From assembly GCA_963976865.1 (NCBI GenBank), contig CAXBLY010000001.1:838183-902182 (forward strand): 64,000 nt of DNA, in the 5' to 3' direction. The translations under genes were made by a program, and so were the position numbers. The notes under the pieces are model-generated. The model ran no database searches. It saw only the letters and a list, made by a program, of their open reading frames with translations, and had not been told where the DNA came from. Shown here one piece after another: positions 43,361-53,257 of this stretch. Source of the DNA: UBA1858 sp963976865 (GTDB lineage Bacteria > Pseudomonadota > Gammaproteobacteria > UBA4575). Position 1 is the stretch's first letter. The number at the start of each line of letters is the position of its first letter.

Positions 43361-46162
43361 ATGAATGTGAAAATATCGATTTCTACACAAATTAAAACGC
43401 GCTGGTCAGCGTTTGCCAGTCAGCAAACACTGCCTGCTAAAGTGATTGAAAATCAACATCTTATACAATCGCTTTGGCAGCAAAGCCCGTACTGTGAGCG
43501 AGTCTGTCAGCAGTATCCCCAATTAGTCAATCAGTTAGTAAATGAAGATGTCCAGGTGCCAGAGAGCCGGGAGATTAAAGATAAAATACATTCCGCCATC
43601 GCAGATGTCGATGATGAAGCTTTGGTTAAACAATACCTGCGTCAAATACGCCACAGTTTTTTTCTGCAAATTTGTTGGAAAGATCTGATTTTAAACGCTG
43701 AAGTATTCGATGTGTTGCAAGTGTTGAGCAATGTCGCCGATGCGAGTGTTCAGGCAGCTGTCAGCTGGATGAGTAAAACGCTGACAAATAAATATGGTGT
43801 TCCCCGTAGTGATCAAGGTGAAGAAGTATATTTTGTAGTGATCGCGATGGGTAAGCTGGGTGGAGGCGAATTAAACTTTTCATCAGATATCGATGTCATG
43901 TTTTGCTATTCCGATTCGGGCAATACGGATGGTGCCAGGTCCGTGTCTAATCAGGAGTTCTTTACGCAACTGGCTCAAGGTGTGATTCGTATATTGTCTG
44001 ACATAACAAAGGACGGATTTGTCTATCGTGTGGATTGTCGTTTGCGACCTTTTGGAGAGTCAGGCCCGATCGTGGTGAATTTTAATCATGTCGAAGATTA
44101 TTTGCATACGCATGGACGTGAATGGGAACGTTATGCGTTTGTCAAAGCACGAGTTATTTGCGGTTCGAAAGAGAATGAAAATCAATTTAAAAAAATTGTC
44201 GCTGCCTTTGTCTACCGAAAATATATTGATTTTGGAGTAATCAATACACTGCGTGAAATGAAAGATCTGATCGCGCAGCAGATGATGAAAAAAGGCAATC
44301 TAAATAATATAAAACTGGGTGTTGGAGGAATTCGGGAAATAGAGTTCATTGTTCAGTTTTTTCAATTAGTGCATGGAGGCCAAAATCCGCATTTACAAAC
44401 ACGAAAAATCATTCAGGCGTTATCCGAGATAAAAACAGTTGGTTATTTAAGCGGGAGTGATGTAGATAGCTTAATGCTTGCGTATCAGTTCCTGCGAAGG
44501 GTCGAGAATCGATTGCAAATGCATAATGACGAGCAAACACATGTGATACCGAAGGAGCAAAGTCAATTACTGGTGTTAGCAGAGTCACTGGGTTTCACAG
44601 ATGTTGACGCTTTTCAATCTATGTTAAAAGCACATCAGAGTGCAGTGAGCGCGGTATTTTCGCAAATTCGTAGCGATGATCGACAGAATGAAGAAGATAA
44701 TTATGCTGAAATCTGGAAAAAGATAACTCAGTTTAATGAAGGACAAACAGATGAGGTGCCAGTCGTTCCCGGATACGCTGAGTTTTCTCATGTGCTAGAA
44801 AAAACTTGTGCGCTGTTAAAAAGCTCATCGTATCGAAATCAGGATGAAGAAGGTCGCCGTAGACTAAATGCTTTTATGCCATGCTTCTTGCGCGAATTAA
44901 AGCAAATGGATTCTCCTGCACTGGTAATAGACCGTTTAGCATTGTTGCTGCAGAATATTTTGCGTCGCTCGGCATACCTGGTATTGCTTTATGAAAATCA
45001 ACAGATATTAAAGCAGCTGCTTACAGTAGCCTCATCCAGCCCCTGGATTGCAAGTCATCTCACTGCGTATCCGCTTTTGCTGGATGAATTGGTGGTGAAT
45101 TCAAAAGACAGTTATTCGCTAAGTAAAGAAGAAGTTGCTGATCAGTTTGCCAGTGAAATTTTAGCTCATAGCGAGCTTGACTATGATGTCGTACTGGAGC
45201 GGGTTCGTTTGTTTAAGCATGCGCGGGAATTAAGAATTGCATGTGCCGATGTATTGGGTGAAATGCCCATCATGAAAGTGAGTGATCAGCTAAGCTGGAC
45301 CGCAGAGGCCATGATTGATGGATGCTTAAAATATCTCGAGCAGGCTTACGATACAACAATGAAAGATAATCTGGCGGTTGTTGCATTTGGAAAATTAGGT
45401 GGACTGGAACTGAGCTACGGATCAGATCTGGATCTTGTCTATTTTGCACAGAATGAGTCGCAGTCAGCCAGCTCGGCAGAAAGCAGTGTTCCGTATGTCG
45501 TCAAAATATCTAAATTTGCACAGCGGCTAACCCAGATTTTGACACTTCAGACTGTGTCTGGAAAGTTGTACGACGTTGATACAAGACTGAGGCCAGATGG
45601 TGAATCGGGAGCAATCGCTCCCACTTTTTCATTTGTTGAGGATTATTACCAGACCAGAGCCTGGACGTGGGAATTACAGGCATTGGTGCGTGCACGGTGT
45701 GTCGCGGGATCTGCTGCTGTTAGAGAGCAATTTGCTGAAATGCGTGAGCACATTATCTGTCAGCCAAGAGATTCGAGCGTACTGTCTGTAGAAGTGGCAG
45801 AGATGCGTGCCAAAATGCTGAAAACCAAAGCGAGTAAATCACCCGGTGTATTTGACCTTAAAAACGACGAAGGAGGTATCACGGATATCGAATTTATGGT
45901 CCAATACGCGGTTCTCGCACATGCCCATAAGGATAATAGCTTATGTGAGTACTCAGATAATGTGCGTTTGCTTGAGCGCCTGGCTGACGGCGGTTTTATA
46001 TCAAGTTCAATGGCAGCGGAGATGACCGATATATTTTGCCGGTTTCGAAACATAATGCATCGCATGGCACTGCAGGCTCAAAAGCCAGTAGCGACACATG
46101 CAGAGTACGCGAACGAAATAAAAGTTGTAAGAGATTGTTGGAATAATATTTTAGGCGAATAA
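43361..46162 (+). CDS. glnE: Bifunctional glutamine synthetase adenylyltransferase/adenylyl-removing enzyme
   Basis: The 933-residue GlnE has two nucleotidyltransferase domains. The N-terminal deadenylylating one has GGGELNFSSDIDVMF near residue 167, and the C-terminal adenylylating one has GGLELSYGSDLDLVYF near 680. Each is followed by a helical domain (RVENRLQM; DIEFMVQYAVL). It tunes glutamine synthetase in response to nitrogen through PII. The glnE-ilvE order followed by LPS core genes is typical of Pseudomonas-like genomes. Confidence 0.95.
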   Translation: MNVKISISTQIKTRWSAFASQQTLPAKVIENQHLIQSLWQQSPYCERVCQQYPQLVNQLVNEDVQVPESREIKDKIHSAIADVDDEALVKQYLRQIRHSFFLQICWKDLILNAEVFDVLQVLSNVADASVQAAVSWMSKTLTNKYGVPRSDQGEEVYFVVIAMGKLGGGELNFSSDIDVMFCYSDSGNTDGARSVSNQEFFTQLAQGVIRILSDITKDGFVYRVDCRLRPFGESGPIVVNFNHVEDYLHTHGREWERYAFVKARVICGSKENENQFKKIVAAFVYRKYIDFGVINTLREMKDLIAQQMMKKGNLNNIKLGVGGIREIEFIVQFFQLVHGGQNPHLQTRKIIQALSEIKTVGYLSGSDVDSLMLAYQFLRRVENRLQMHNDEQTHVIPKEQSQLLVLAESLGFTDVDAFQSMLKAHQSAVSAVFSQIRSDDRQNEEDNYAEIWKKITQFNEGQTDEVPVVPGYAEFSHVLEKTCALLKSSSYRNQDEEGRRRLNAFMPCFLRELKQMDSPALVIDRLALLLQNILRRSAYLVLLYENQQILKQLLTVASSSPWIASHLTAYPLLLDELVVNSKDSYSLSKEEVADQFASEILAHSELDYDVVLERVRLFKHARELRIACADVLGEMPIMKVSDQLSWTAEAMIDGCLKYLEQAYDTTMKDNLAVVAFGKLGGLELSYGSDLDLVYFAQNESQSASSAESSVPYVVKISKFAQRLTQILTLQTVSGKLYDVDTRLRPDGESGAIAPTFSFVEDYYQTRAWTWELQALVRARCVAGSAAVREQFAEMREHIICQPRDSSVLSVEVAEMRAKMLKTKASKSPGVFDLKNDEGGITDIEFMVQYAVLAHAHKDNSLCEYSDNVRLLERLADGGFISSSMAAEMTDIFCRFRNIMHRMALQAQKPVATHAEYANEIKVVRDCWNNILGE

Positions 46163-46184
46163 CAAAAGGAATAGGAGTCGAGTT

Positions 46185-47108
46185 ATGTCGATGTCGGATC
46201 GGGATGGAATTATTTGGCGTGATGGTGAGATGATTGAGTGGCGTGAAGCTGAAACTCATGTACTTACTCACACATTGCATTATGGAGCGGGTGTGTTTGA
46301 GGGTGTGCGTGCATACGATAGCAAGCAGGGAACAGCTATTTTTCGTTTACAGGACCATACCAGACGTTTATTAAATTCAGCAAAAATTATTGGCATGAAA
46401 GTGCCATATGGTTTTGAAGAACTAAATCAGGCGCAAGTTGATGTTGTCAAAGCGAATGACATGAATTATGGATATATTCGCCCCATGTGTTTTTATGGCT
46501 CTGAAGGAATGGGTTTGCGTGCTGATAATCTGAATGTCCATTGCATAATTGCTGCATGGGAATGGGGCGCATATATGGGTAAAGAGTGTCTGGAAAATGG
46601 TATTCGTGTAAAGACTTCATCATTTACCCGTCATCATGTAAATGCCACTATGTGCAAAGCTAAAGTAAATGGGCATTACGTAAATTCAATGCTGGCCTTG
46701 CAGGAAGCAACACAAGATGGTTACGACGAAGCATTGCTTCTGGATCCGCAAGGATTTGTTGCGGAAGGCAGTGGCGAGAATGTATTTATTGTTCGTGACG
46801 GTGTTTTGTATACTCCCGAGCTTAGTTCTGCACTGGATGGAATTACGCGTAAGACAATCATTAAACTGGCGGGTGAGATGAATCTTCCCGTTGTGGAGAA
46901 ACAGATTTCTCGCGATGAAGTATACATCGCAGATGAGGCATTTTTTACAGGCACTGCTGCTGAAGTAACGCCGATTCGTGAGCTTGATAATCGCCCGATC
47001 GGAGAAGGCACACGTGGGCCTATTACAGAACAGCTGCAATCAAGGTACTTTAAAATCGTTCACGGAGAAGTGGATGAATACGCACACTGGTTAACGCCAG
47101 CCTGTTAA
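46185..47108 (+). CDS. ilvE: Branched-chain amino acid aminotransferase IlvE
   Basis: The 307-residue class IV PLP enzyme has the aldimine lysine near residue 160 (MCKAKVNGHYVNS) and the EGSGENVFIVRDG and TGTAAEVTPIRE motifs. It makes the last step of leucine, isoleucine and valine synthesis. A strong AGGAG site precedes the ATG. It follows glnE by 22 bp and is probably cotranscribed with it. Confidence 0.95.
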   Translation: MSMSDRDGIIWRDGEMIEWREAETHVLTHTLHYGAGVFEGVRAYDSKQGTAIFRLQDHTRRLLNSAKIIGMKVPYGFEELNQAQVDVVKANDMNYGYIRPMCFYGSEGMGLRADNLNVHCIIAAWEWGAYMGKECLENGIRVKTSSFTRHHVNATMCKAKVNGHYVNSMLALQEATQDGYDEALLLDPQGFVAEGSGENVFIVRDGVLYTPELSSALDGITRKTIIKLAGEMNLPVVEKQISRDEVYIADEAFFTGTAAEVTPIRELDNRPIGEGTRGPITEQLQSRYFKIVHGEVDEYAHWLTPAC

Positions 47109-47137
47109 TGACAATATTCATTGCTTTGATCTGAAAA

Positions 47138-48538
47138 ATGGATGTGCATGTATTAGTGGTGGGTGACGTCATGCTGGATAGATACTGGCATGCAGACGCC
47201 AATCGTATTTCGCCGGAAGCGCCGGTTCCTGTTGCCAGCATTACTGATACTAATGACAGGGCTGGTGGTGCAGCTAATGTCGCACAGAATATTAACTCGC
47301 TTGGCTCGCGAGTCACACTTCTGGGTGTGATTGGTGATGACCAGGAAGGTGAAATACTTCAGACAATCTTGCAAGAACAAAAAATAAATACTGATCTTGT
47401 TTCAAAGTCTTCTATTCGAACCACCTCAAAAATTAGAATTGTCAGTCGTAATCAGCAGTTAATAAGGCTGGACTTTGATGATAAAGCCAATAGCTGTACT
47501 GCAGAAGTAGAAAAAGCATTTATAGCCAGCGTTAAAGAATGTTCTATTGTTATATTGTCTGATTATGGGAAAGGCGTGTTGTCTGATGCCCAGGCGATTA
47601 TAAAAGAAGCCAGGGTAAGTAATAAGAGAGTGATTGTTGACCCTAAAGGCGCCGACTTTTCCAAATATAAAAATGCATCTGTGATTACGCCAAATTACTC
47701 GGAGTTTTGCACAGTTGTTGGTGAATGCACCTCTGAGCAAGAGATTTATCAAAAAGCGCAAGCATTGTGTGTTGAGAATAATTTTGAGGCATTGCTGATT
47801 ACACGTAGTGAAAAAGGTATGACTCTTGTGATGCAGAATGGCGAAGTGACAAATTTTCCGGCACAGGTGCGTGAAGTTTATGACGTGACGGGCGCAGGTG
47901 ATACCGTGATTTCCGCATTTGCAATGAGCCTGGCCGCAGATGGCGATTTCAAACAAGCTGCACATGTAGCAAATGTAGCCGCAAGTATTGTGGTGGGCAA
48001 GTTTGGAGCGGCAACCGTGACAGAAGAAGAGTTAACGCACGGGATGCTCAGCTATGAGTGTCCAAATAGCAAGTTAGTCAGCAGTGACTTTCTGGTTCAG
48101 CGTATTGAAGACGCACATGCCAAAAAGCAAACAGTCGTATTTACTAATGGCTGCTTTGACGTTTTGCACAAAGGGCATGCACACCTGCTGAGGGAAGCGT
48201 CAACATTTGGCGATATAGTAGTAGTGGCGCTCAATAGTGATGATTCAGTCAGGCGACTCAAAGGTAAGGACCGACCTATAAACAGTCTGCAGGATAGAGC
48301 GGAAATGCTTTCATATTTTTCATCGGTTGACTGGGTGATATCGTTTGATGACGATACTCCGGAAACTCTGATCAAAAGATTGAACCCGGATGTGCTGGTT
48401 AAGGGGGGTGATTATCAGGCGGATGAGATTGTGGGTGCCGATCATGTCCAAAAGTATGGAGGTAAAGTAAAAATAATTCCATTTGTTGACGGATACTCAA
48501 CCAGCGGCATTATTTCATCGATAATAAATAAAAAGTAA
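47138..48538 (+). CDS. hldE: Bifunctional heptose-7-phosphate kinase/heptose-1-phosphate adenylyltransferase HldE
   Basis: The 466-residue protein fuses a PfkB-type kinase (about 1-315, with GGAANVAQNINSLG and the anion-hole DVTGAGDTVISAF) to a cytidylyltransferase-like domain (about 335-466, NGCFDVLHKGHAHLL, TSGIISSI). It makes ADP-heptose precursors for the LPS inner core. It stands at the head of the LPS region, 29 bp after ilvE. Confidence 0.95.
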   Translation: MDVHVLVVGDVMLDRYWHADANRISPEAPVPVASITDTNDRAGGAANVAQNINSLGSRVTLLGVIGDDQEGEILQTILQEQKINTDLVSKSSIRTTSKIRIVSRNQQLIRLDFDDKANSCTAEVEKAFIASVKECSIVILSDYGKGVLSDAQAIIKEARVSNKRVIVDPKGADFSKYKNASVITPNYSEFCTVVGECTSEQEIYQKAQALCVENNFEALLITRSEKGMTLVMQNGEVTNFPAQVREVYDVTGAGDTVISAFAMSLAADGDFKQAAHVANVAASIVVGKFGAATVTEEELTHGMLSYECPNSKLVSSDFLVQRIEDAHAKKQTVVFTNGCFDVLHKGHAHLLREASTFGDIVVVALNSDDSVRRLKGKDRPINSLQDRAEMLSYFSSVDWVISFDDDTPETLIKRLNPDVLVKGGDYQADEIVGADHVQKYGGKVKIIPFVDGYSTSGIISSIINKK

Positions 48539-48657
48539 AGCACCATATCCACAACTGGCTGAGCTTCATCCGGCAAATTGTGAATAGCGTATAATTATGA
48601 CTTTGGTAAAGCCTGTAGAATCCAGATTCCTGGGAGAATTTCCAATTTAAAAGTCAG

Positions 48658-48873
48658 ATGAAAGAATTCGTAGTCACATTTAACTTGCTGGCAGAAGATT
48701 ATGAGCAAGCGAAAAAACTGAGTGAGCCTATTTGCACATATTTTCTAAAAGATCATATGTGTACCCTGGAATCTGTGCGAGTAAAAAACCCTGAACCTGC
48801 CGAAAGGAAGTCTGCCGGGCGTCGAAAAGCAGATAGATCATGGTTGAACAGTTTCGGTTATTCCGAGAAATAA
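48658..48873 (+). CDS. Small protein of unknown function
   Basis: The 71-residue protein (MKEFVVTFNLLAEDYEQAKKLS…) has no signal or membrane segment. It ends in a basic stretch (ERKSAGRRKADRSWLN). I do not recognise it. Codon use looks like that of its neighbours. It lies 119 bp after hldE, with its own possible promoter. Confidence 0.5.
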   Translation: MKEFVVTFNLLAEDYEQAKKLSEPICTYFLKDHMCTLESVRVKNPEPAERKSAGRRKADRSWLNSFGYSEK

Positions 48874-48884
48874 CCTGATTTTGG

Positions 48885-49775
48885 TCAGTGGCGTTTGTTG
48901 CCGGGTTTGAACCACTTGTAAACGTTGAAACCGCCCTTCATCCAGAATTTCAAAATATTTTTTTCCAGAAAACTGGCCGGCCTGTTCAGATAGTATTTAA
49001 GGCTTTCGTTACTGTCTATCTCATGTATTCGGAATCGTCGAATACACCGAATATCTAGGATTTTCTTCTTCCATGGTCTTTCATTTTGTACAAAATGCAT
49101 TTTATCCAGATCTATTAAAGTGAATCTCATTTGCTTGACTGAATCAGGCGTGAGTTGACTAATATCAGTGACTGGCGATGACAATAAAAAATTGCCGGCG
49201 TGAGGATCTCCGTGGCGAATATTATTAACATGCAGATTGCGAATAATTGCTGCTAAAGACGTTGCGATAGCGACGATAACGGCTTTTGATTTATCATTTG
49301 TCTGGCTTACTTGCGTACACAAATCAAATACAGACATACTGGCATTTACTTTTTCATAAAGAAGATAGGATTTTTCACTTTGTGTTTGCCGTTTGCAGGT
49401 CCAGTGTCCCAAGACCTTAATGCTGTCGATATTGATATTTTCCAGGGCAACTCCTCCATAGTATGCGTTTAAGCTATAATTTTTAATTAAACTGACCAGG
49501 TAAAGATTAAGTTTGCGATACCAGCGATAATGTTCGGATATTTGAGATACTTTTAAAATCACCTCTTTCTCTACACAGGGCAGATGAAAGCTGTATAAAT
49601 TATTTCGTTTTCGGCTATGTAGTTGCATGCGATGAGTCGGTGATTCGTATTGTTCGAATCTCAACTCTTTTATCCATTGCTCCAGAGATTGATTATTTGC
49701 ATGGGCAGGATGAATAATATACTCGCCTAAAGTATATTTTCTGGGAAGTTGGCGAATATCGTCAGGAATGTACAC
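48885..49775 (-). CDS. Lipopolysaccharide kinase-like protein (InaA/WaaP-type fold)
   Basis: The 296-residue protein has a eukaryotic-kinase-like fold. The catalytic loop is IRHGDPHAGNFLL (about residues 190-202) and the metal-binding FTLIDLDKMHF follows near 226. This fits the LPS kinase group that phosphorylates heptose or Kdo in the inner core at the cytoplasmic side. The sugar and position cannot be told. It starts only 11 bp from the divergent waaF start, so both promoters must lie inside the other gene. Confidence 0.78.
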   Translation of the reverse strand: MYIPDDIRQLPRKYTLGEYIIHPAHANNQSLEQWIKELRFEQYESPTHRMQLHSRKRNNLYSFHLPCVEKEVILKVSQISEHYRWYRKLNLYLVSLIKNYSLNAYYGGVALENINIDSIKVLGHWTCKRQTQSEKSYLLYEKVNASMSVFDLCTQVSQTNDKSKAVIVAIATSLAAIIRNLHVNNIRHGDPHAGNFLLSSPVTDISQLTPDSVKQMRFTLIDLDKMHFVQNERPWKKKILDIRCIRRFRIHEIDSNESLKYYLNRPASFLEKNILKFWMKGGFNVYKWFKPGNKRH

Positions 49776-49786
49776 GGTTATTTAAT

Positions 49787-50812
49787 TTGGAGTGGACTAT
49801 TAATAAGAGTTTAGTTGTCGGCCCAGCCTGGGTGGGTGATATGGTCATGGCGCAGGCCTTGTATAAGGCATTGCACGGTGATTCTACATCAGCGCAAATT
49901 CATGTGGTAGCACCAGAGTGGTCCCGACCATTATTAGCGCGCATGCCCCAGGTATCAGCAGTGCATAGCCTTGATGTTAGCCATGGTGAGTTTGGATTGA
50001 TGAAACGCCGGCGATTGGGTAAAAAACTCCGCAGTGAGGGGTTTTCACAGGCCATAGTATTACCGCGCTCTTTTAAGTCAGCATTAGTACCCTGGTTTGC
50101 AAAAATTCCTAAACGCATGGGCGATGTGGGTGAGTTTAGACATGGTCTGCTTACACATACATTCTCGTCCAATAAGGATAAAGCTATACCTAACGTGTGC
50201 AATTATCTGCGTTATATTGGTATTGCCTCGGATGTCGCACAGGTCAAGAAACTCTATTCGCCGGAACTGGCCGTTGATATGGCCAATCAGGCCAAAGTTC
50301 TGGAAAAACATGCAATACCCAATGATGTGCCGCTGGTAGCCTGTATGGTGGGTGCAGAATATGGCCCTTCAAAGCAGTGGCCAGTTGAGCATTTCGCGTC
50401 GTTGATTAAACTGTTAAAACAGCAGGGGCTCAATGTGTGTCTGTTGGGTTCACCTAAAGATACTGAAGTGGGGCAACAGATAGCATCATTATGTGGGGTT
50501 CCAGTTTATAATCTATGCGGTAAAACGAGCCTGCTGGATGTAATTGATGTACTTGCGGCGTGTAATGTTGCAGTGAGTAACGATTCAGGATTAATGCATA
50601 TTGCCGCTGCCGTGGATACTCCTGTCATCGCAATGTATGGTGCAACGACACCCACCTATACACCTCCTCTGCACCCGAAAGCCAAGTCTTTTTATGTCAA
50701 GCTGACCTGCAGTCCTTGTTGGCAGCGCACCTGTCAGTTCCAGCATTATCGCTGTTTGCAGGATATTATGCCGCAGGATGTACTTGCGGCTGTCATTAGC
50801 CGCCTGACATAA
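49787..50812 (+). CDS. waaF: ADP-heptose:LPS heptosyltransferase II
   Basis: The 341-residue GT9 enzyme has VVGPAWVGDMVMAQALYKAL at the N-terminus and the ADP-heptose-binding SNDSGLMHIAAAVDTPVIAMYGATTP near residue 265. It adds the second heptose to the inner core. The only usable start is TTG 49787 (or a later rare codon), because no ATG or GTG precedes the conserved VVGP. A GGAG lies within the first codons, so the true start may be a few codons later. Confidence 0.92.
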   Translation: MEWTINKSLVVGPAWVGDMVMAQALYKALHGDSTSAQIHVVAPEWSRPLLARMPQVSAVHSLDVSHGEFGLMKRRRLGKKLRSEGFSQAIVLPRSFKSALVPWFAKIPKRMGDVGEFRHGLLTHTFSSNKDKAIPNVCNYLRYIGIASDVAQVKKLYSPELAVDMANQAKVLEKHAIPNDVPLVACMVGAEYGPSKQWPVEHFASLIKLLKQQGLNVCLLGSPKDTEVGQQIASLCGVPVYNLCGKTSLLDVIDVLAACNVAVSNDSGLMHIAAAVDTPVIAMYGATTPTYTPPLHPKAKSFYVKLTCSPCWQRTCQFQHYRCLQDIMPQDVLAAVISRLT

Positions 50813-50839
50813 AATGTATTGCCAGGTCGAATAAGTGAT

Positions 50840-52234
50840 CTATAGAAAATAGTCGTTACGTTCTTCCGATACTTCTAGAGTTTCCAGTTTCTCAGGGTTC
50901 CTGATTAAATCTTCGATCAGCCAGTTGGCATGATTGTAAAGGCAGGTAACATTTCGACACTCAGTACTGGCATCAAATGCTTCAATCAGTCTTAAAGTAT
51001 TTTTTTGTGTTTCACTGAATAATTGATCATTTTCATATTCATGCTTGCCGCCAAGCAGCGCCTGAGGAACATGTCTGTATACAGGGCAGTTAAACACGCC
51101 TAATGGGCTTAACACCTGTCGGAAATACTGCATGTGACAAGTGCTGGGCTGGTCGATAAAGTCTTTGTAGCTGCCATTTTCGAGAACGCGTAAATTCGTG
51201 CTTTCAATGACAGAGAACTTGTCAGTTTCCATTTTCTTGGTTTCATTTATCGAGGTGCGAATTTTCCTGAGTATGTTGTCTATGGAATTCTCTTCCTGGG
51301 TTAAATTGACCACTTCTGCATTGTTTTCTTCTGCACGCGTCAAGAATGGTTTGTAGGAAATATAATCGAACTCATACTGCTTGGCTCGCTCTGCCGCTTC
51401 AATAATTTCATCAGTATTATCTATAATTTCAGTGTCGTTAGCTTCGCAGTCTTTCCATACCACAATAAAACTGTAACCAATCTGAAAGTCAGGATTGATC
51501 TTTTTGATATCGGGTATTTGAGAACAGATCCAGTCCAGGGTTACTTTCTTGCTGACTGGTTTGTGCATGGCGCGAAATGTTTCATTGTCGCCAGAATCAA
51601 GCGATAGCCGTACCCAGTCGCCTTTAGTAAGCACGTCTGCAACTTCTGCAACTCTATCCATGCGACTGCCATTTGTGACCACGCCAATTTGTATGTCGCG
51701 GGCTTTCAAATGTTTAACAATATCTGCAAAACCTGGATATACAGTTGGTTCACCACCGCCAATAATAATGACTGAACGTAAGCCACGGTCTATCAGAGTG
51801 GTGAGAGAATTTTTAAGTTGTTCATGTTCATACCGAATACCTGTGTTGAGTATATCCATATCAACACAGTGATCGCAGCGATAGTTGCACGCAGTAGTAA
51901 CATCAAGATTTATGGATAATGGCGCATGGTTAGGTGCCTGATCGAGAATCTCTTCAATCGACTTTCCTTCAGCATAGGCATCTCTCCACTTTACTTGCCA
52001 CCTGACATATTCTTTTAGCGTATTGATAATGGATGGTTGACGTAGCTTGGCAGAAAAATCATGAATAGGAGACAACTCGACCTGTTTCTCTTTGTGCTGG
52101 CCGTGTTTGCTTTTTGCGTGTAAAGGAGTGTCGACTGTCTTTAACACAGACTGAAAACTGTTTTTACTGCGAAAATCAATCAGAGGGGAGATTTCCATTA
52201 ATACATCACCATCTGTTGTGTGAATTTTTTCCAT
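50840..52234 (-). CDS. Radical SAM protein with SPASM-like C-terminal cysteines
   Basis: The 464-residue protein has a 110-residue N-terminal extension, then the radical SAM cluster CNYRCDHC (C116, C120, C123) and the GGGEPTVYPGF SAM-binding motif. Four more cysteines near the C-terminus (C366, C383, C426, C431) could hold an auxiliary cluster. The substrate is unknown. It is encoded 9 bp after a Gfo/Idh/MocA oxidoreductase in the middle of an LPS core cluster, so a sugar or lipid-A/core modification is plausible but unproven. Confidence 0.8.
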   Translation of the reverse strand: MEKIHTTDGDVLMEISPLIDFRSKNSFQSVLKTVDTPLHAKSKHGQHKEKQVELSPIHDFSAKLRQPSIINTLKEYVRWQVKWRDAYAEGKSIEEILDQAPNHAPLSINLDVTTACNYRCDHCVDMDILNTGIRYEHEQLKNSLTTLIDRGLRSVIIIGGGEPTVYPGFADIVKHLKARDIQIGVVTNGSRMDRVAEVADVLTKGDWVRLSLDSGDNETFRAMHKPVSKKVTLDWICSQIPDIKKINPDFQIGYSFIVVWKDCEANDTEIIDNTDEIIEAAERAKQYEFDYISYKPFLTRAEENNAEVVNLTQEENSIDNILRKIRTSINETKKMETDKFSVIESTNLRVLENGSYKDFIDQPSTCHMQYFRQVLSPLGVFNCPVYRHVPQALLGGKHEYENDQLFSETQKNTLRLIEAFDASTECRNVTCLYNHANWLIEDLIRNPEKLETLEVSEERNDYFL

Positions 52235-52243
52235 AACTTGCTC

Positions 52244-53179
52244 TTATTTATAATTTTCGATCAATTGATGTAAGTGATGTGCACCTAGTATTAGCGCACA
52301 TTCGTCAGATTCTAATCCTGCATCTATGCTGGCAAGAAAATCCCGTATCGAGGCATCCAGAGGATCTTGTATTGATATCGTGTGATGATCAGATTGTAAC
52401 TGAATTTCATACTCAGGTAACGAAACAGTTCTGTGTACCACGCAACCATTTATTTGATAGCTTGCAGGTTTGGGAGTTTCACTGGATTGTTGGAATCCCA
52501 GAGTGGATTTAGTCACTCCCTGGTGATGGTGGTAGTCAAAATCAATGACAACACCATCGGATTCGTGAGTCACCTCTATCTGGTTGAGAGTGCCCGCGCC
52601 AACCAGTTGATAAAGCATGCTAAGACCGTGTGATGCACCATCAATCAGCATGGAGACCCCAGTGCTTTGCGGGCATAAGTGCATGGCAAACTGCTTGATT
52701 TCATTGTTAATAATCGCTTTTGGGTACAACTGTGAAAAATCCTTCAATGTGTAAGGCCATTGAGTGTTGAGGTGAATGTATCGCTGATTTGTAGTGGATT
52801 TAGTGATAATAGTTTGTAGACTGTGTAGATAAGGAACAAGTTCCAATTTGTTGGCAGGCCACCAAAAAGGCTTTTCGCAAAATATATGCAGATTATTGTC
52901 AGCCGCAAATTTCAGGTAGTTCAGATGTGAATCCGGGGGAGAAGCAATGACGAGAACATCAATGTCATGCTGGTCTAGCAGCGCTTGGCAATGAGTGTAA
53001 CCCTGAGTGTCAATGCCATAATGGCTGGATAAACTGGAAACTGCCTGACGCGTCGATTTTTCACTGGTGCCGACAACGCCTGAAATTTCATGGCCCAGAC
53101 CGGCAAATATACGGGCTATGAATGGCCCCGTGCCCTGGTGTCGTCTTGCAGCGCCAATAATTCCAATTTTATACGACAT
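52244..53179 (-). CDS. Gfo/Idh/MocA-family oxidoreductase
   Basis: The 311-residue protein has an N-terminal Rossmann domain (KIGIIGAARRHQGTGPF), the VIASPPDSHLNYLKFA strand-helix and the hallmark HIFCEKPFWWP motif (lysine near residue 104). A C-terminal substrate domain with HLCPQSTGVSMLIDGASHGL follows. The family oxidises or reduces sugars with NAD(P). It pairs with the downstream radical SAM gene, the two forming a minus-strand unit inside the LPS region. The nucleotide loop is unusual in carrying RRHQGTG. Confidence 0.82.
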   Translation of the reverse strand: MSYKIGIIGAARRHQGTGPFIARIFAGLGHEISGVVGTSEKSTRQAVSSLSSHYGIDTQGYTHCQALLDQHDIDVLVIASPPDSHLNYLKFAADNNLHIFCEKPFWWPANKLELVPYLHSLQTIITKSTTNQRYIHLNTQWPYTLKDFSQLYPKAIINNEIKQFAMHLCPQSTGVSMLIDGASHGLSMLYQLVGAGTLNQIEVTHESDGVVIDFDYHHHQGVTKSTLGFQQSSETPKPASYQINGCVVHRTVSLPEYEIQLQSDHHTISIQDPLDASIRDFLASIDAGLESDECALILGAHHLHQLIENYK

Positions 53180-53257
53180 CAGGAATTAACATCGAAGATA
53201 AGTGATAATTGTTTATACTTGTGTGCCATTTCAAAAACATTCAACCGCGATTCTACC

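Noticed and set aside
53090..53257. N-terminal extension of the kinase-fold protein
   Set aside because: The open frame upstream of 53258 runs antisense over the start of the oxidoreductase gene and has no family-like sequence; the glycine-rich loop begins shortly after ATG 53258.
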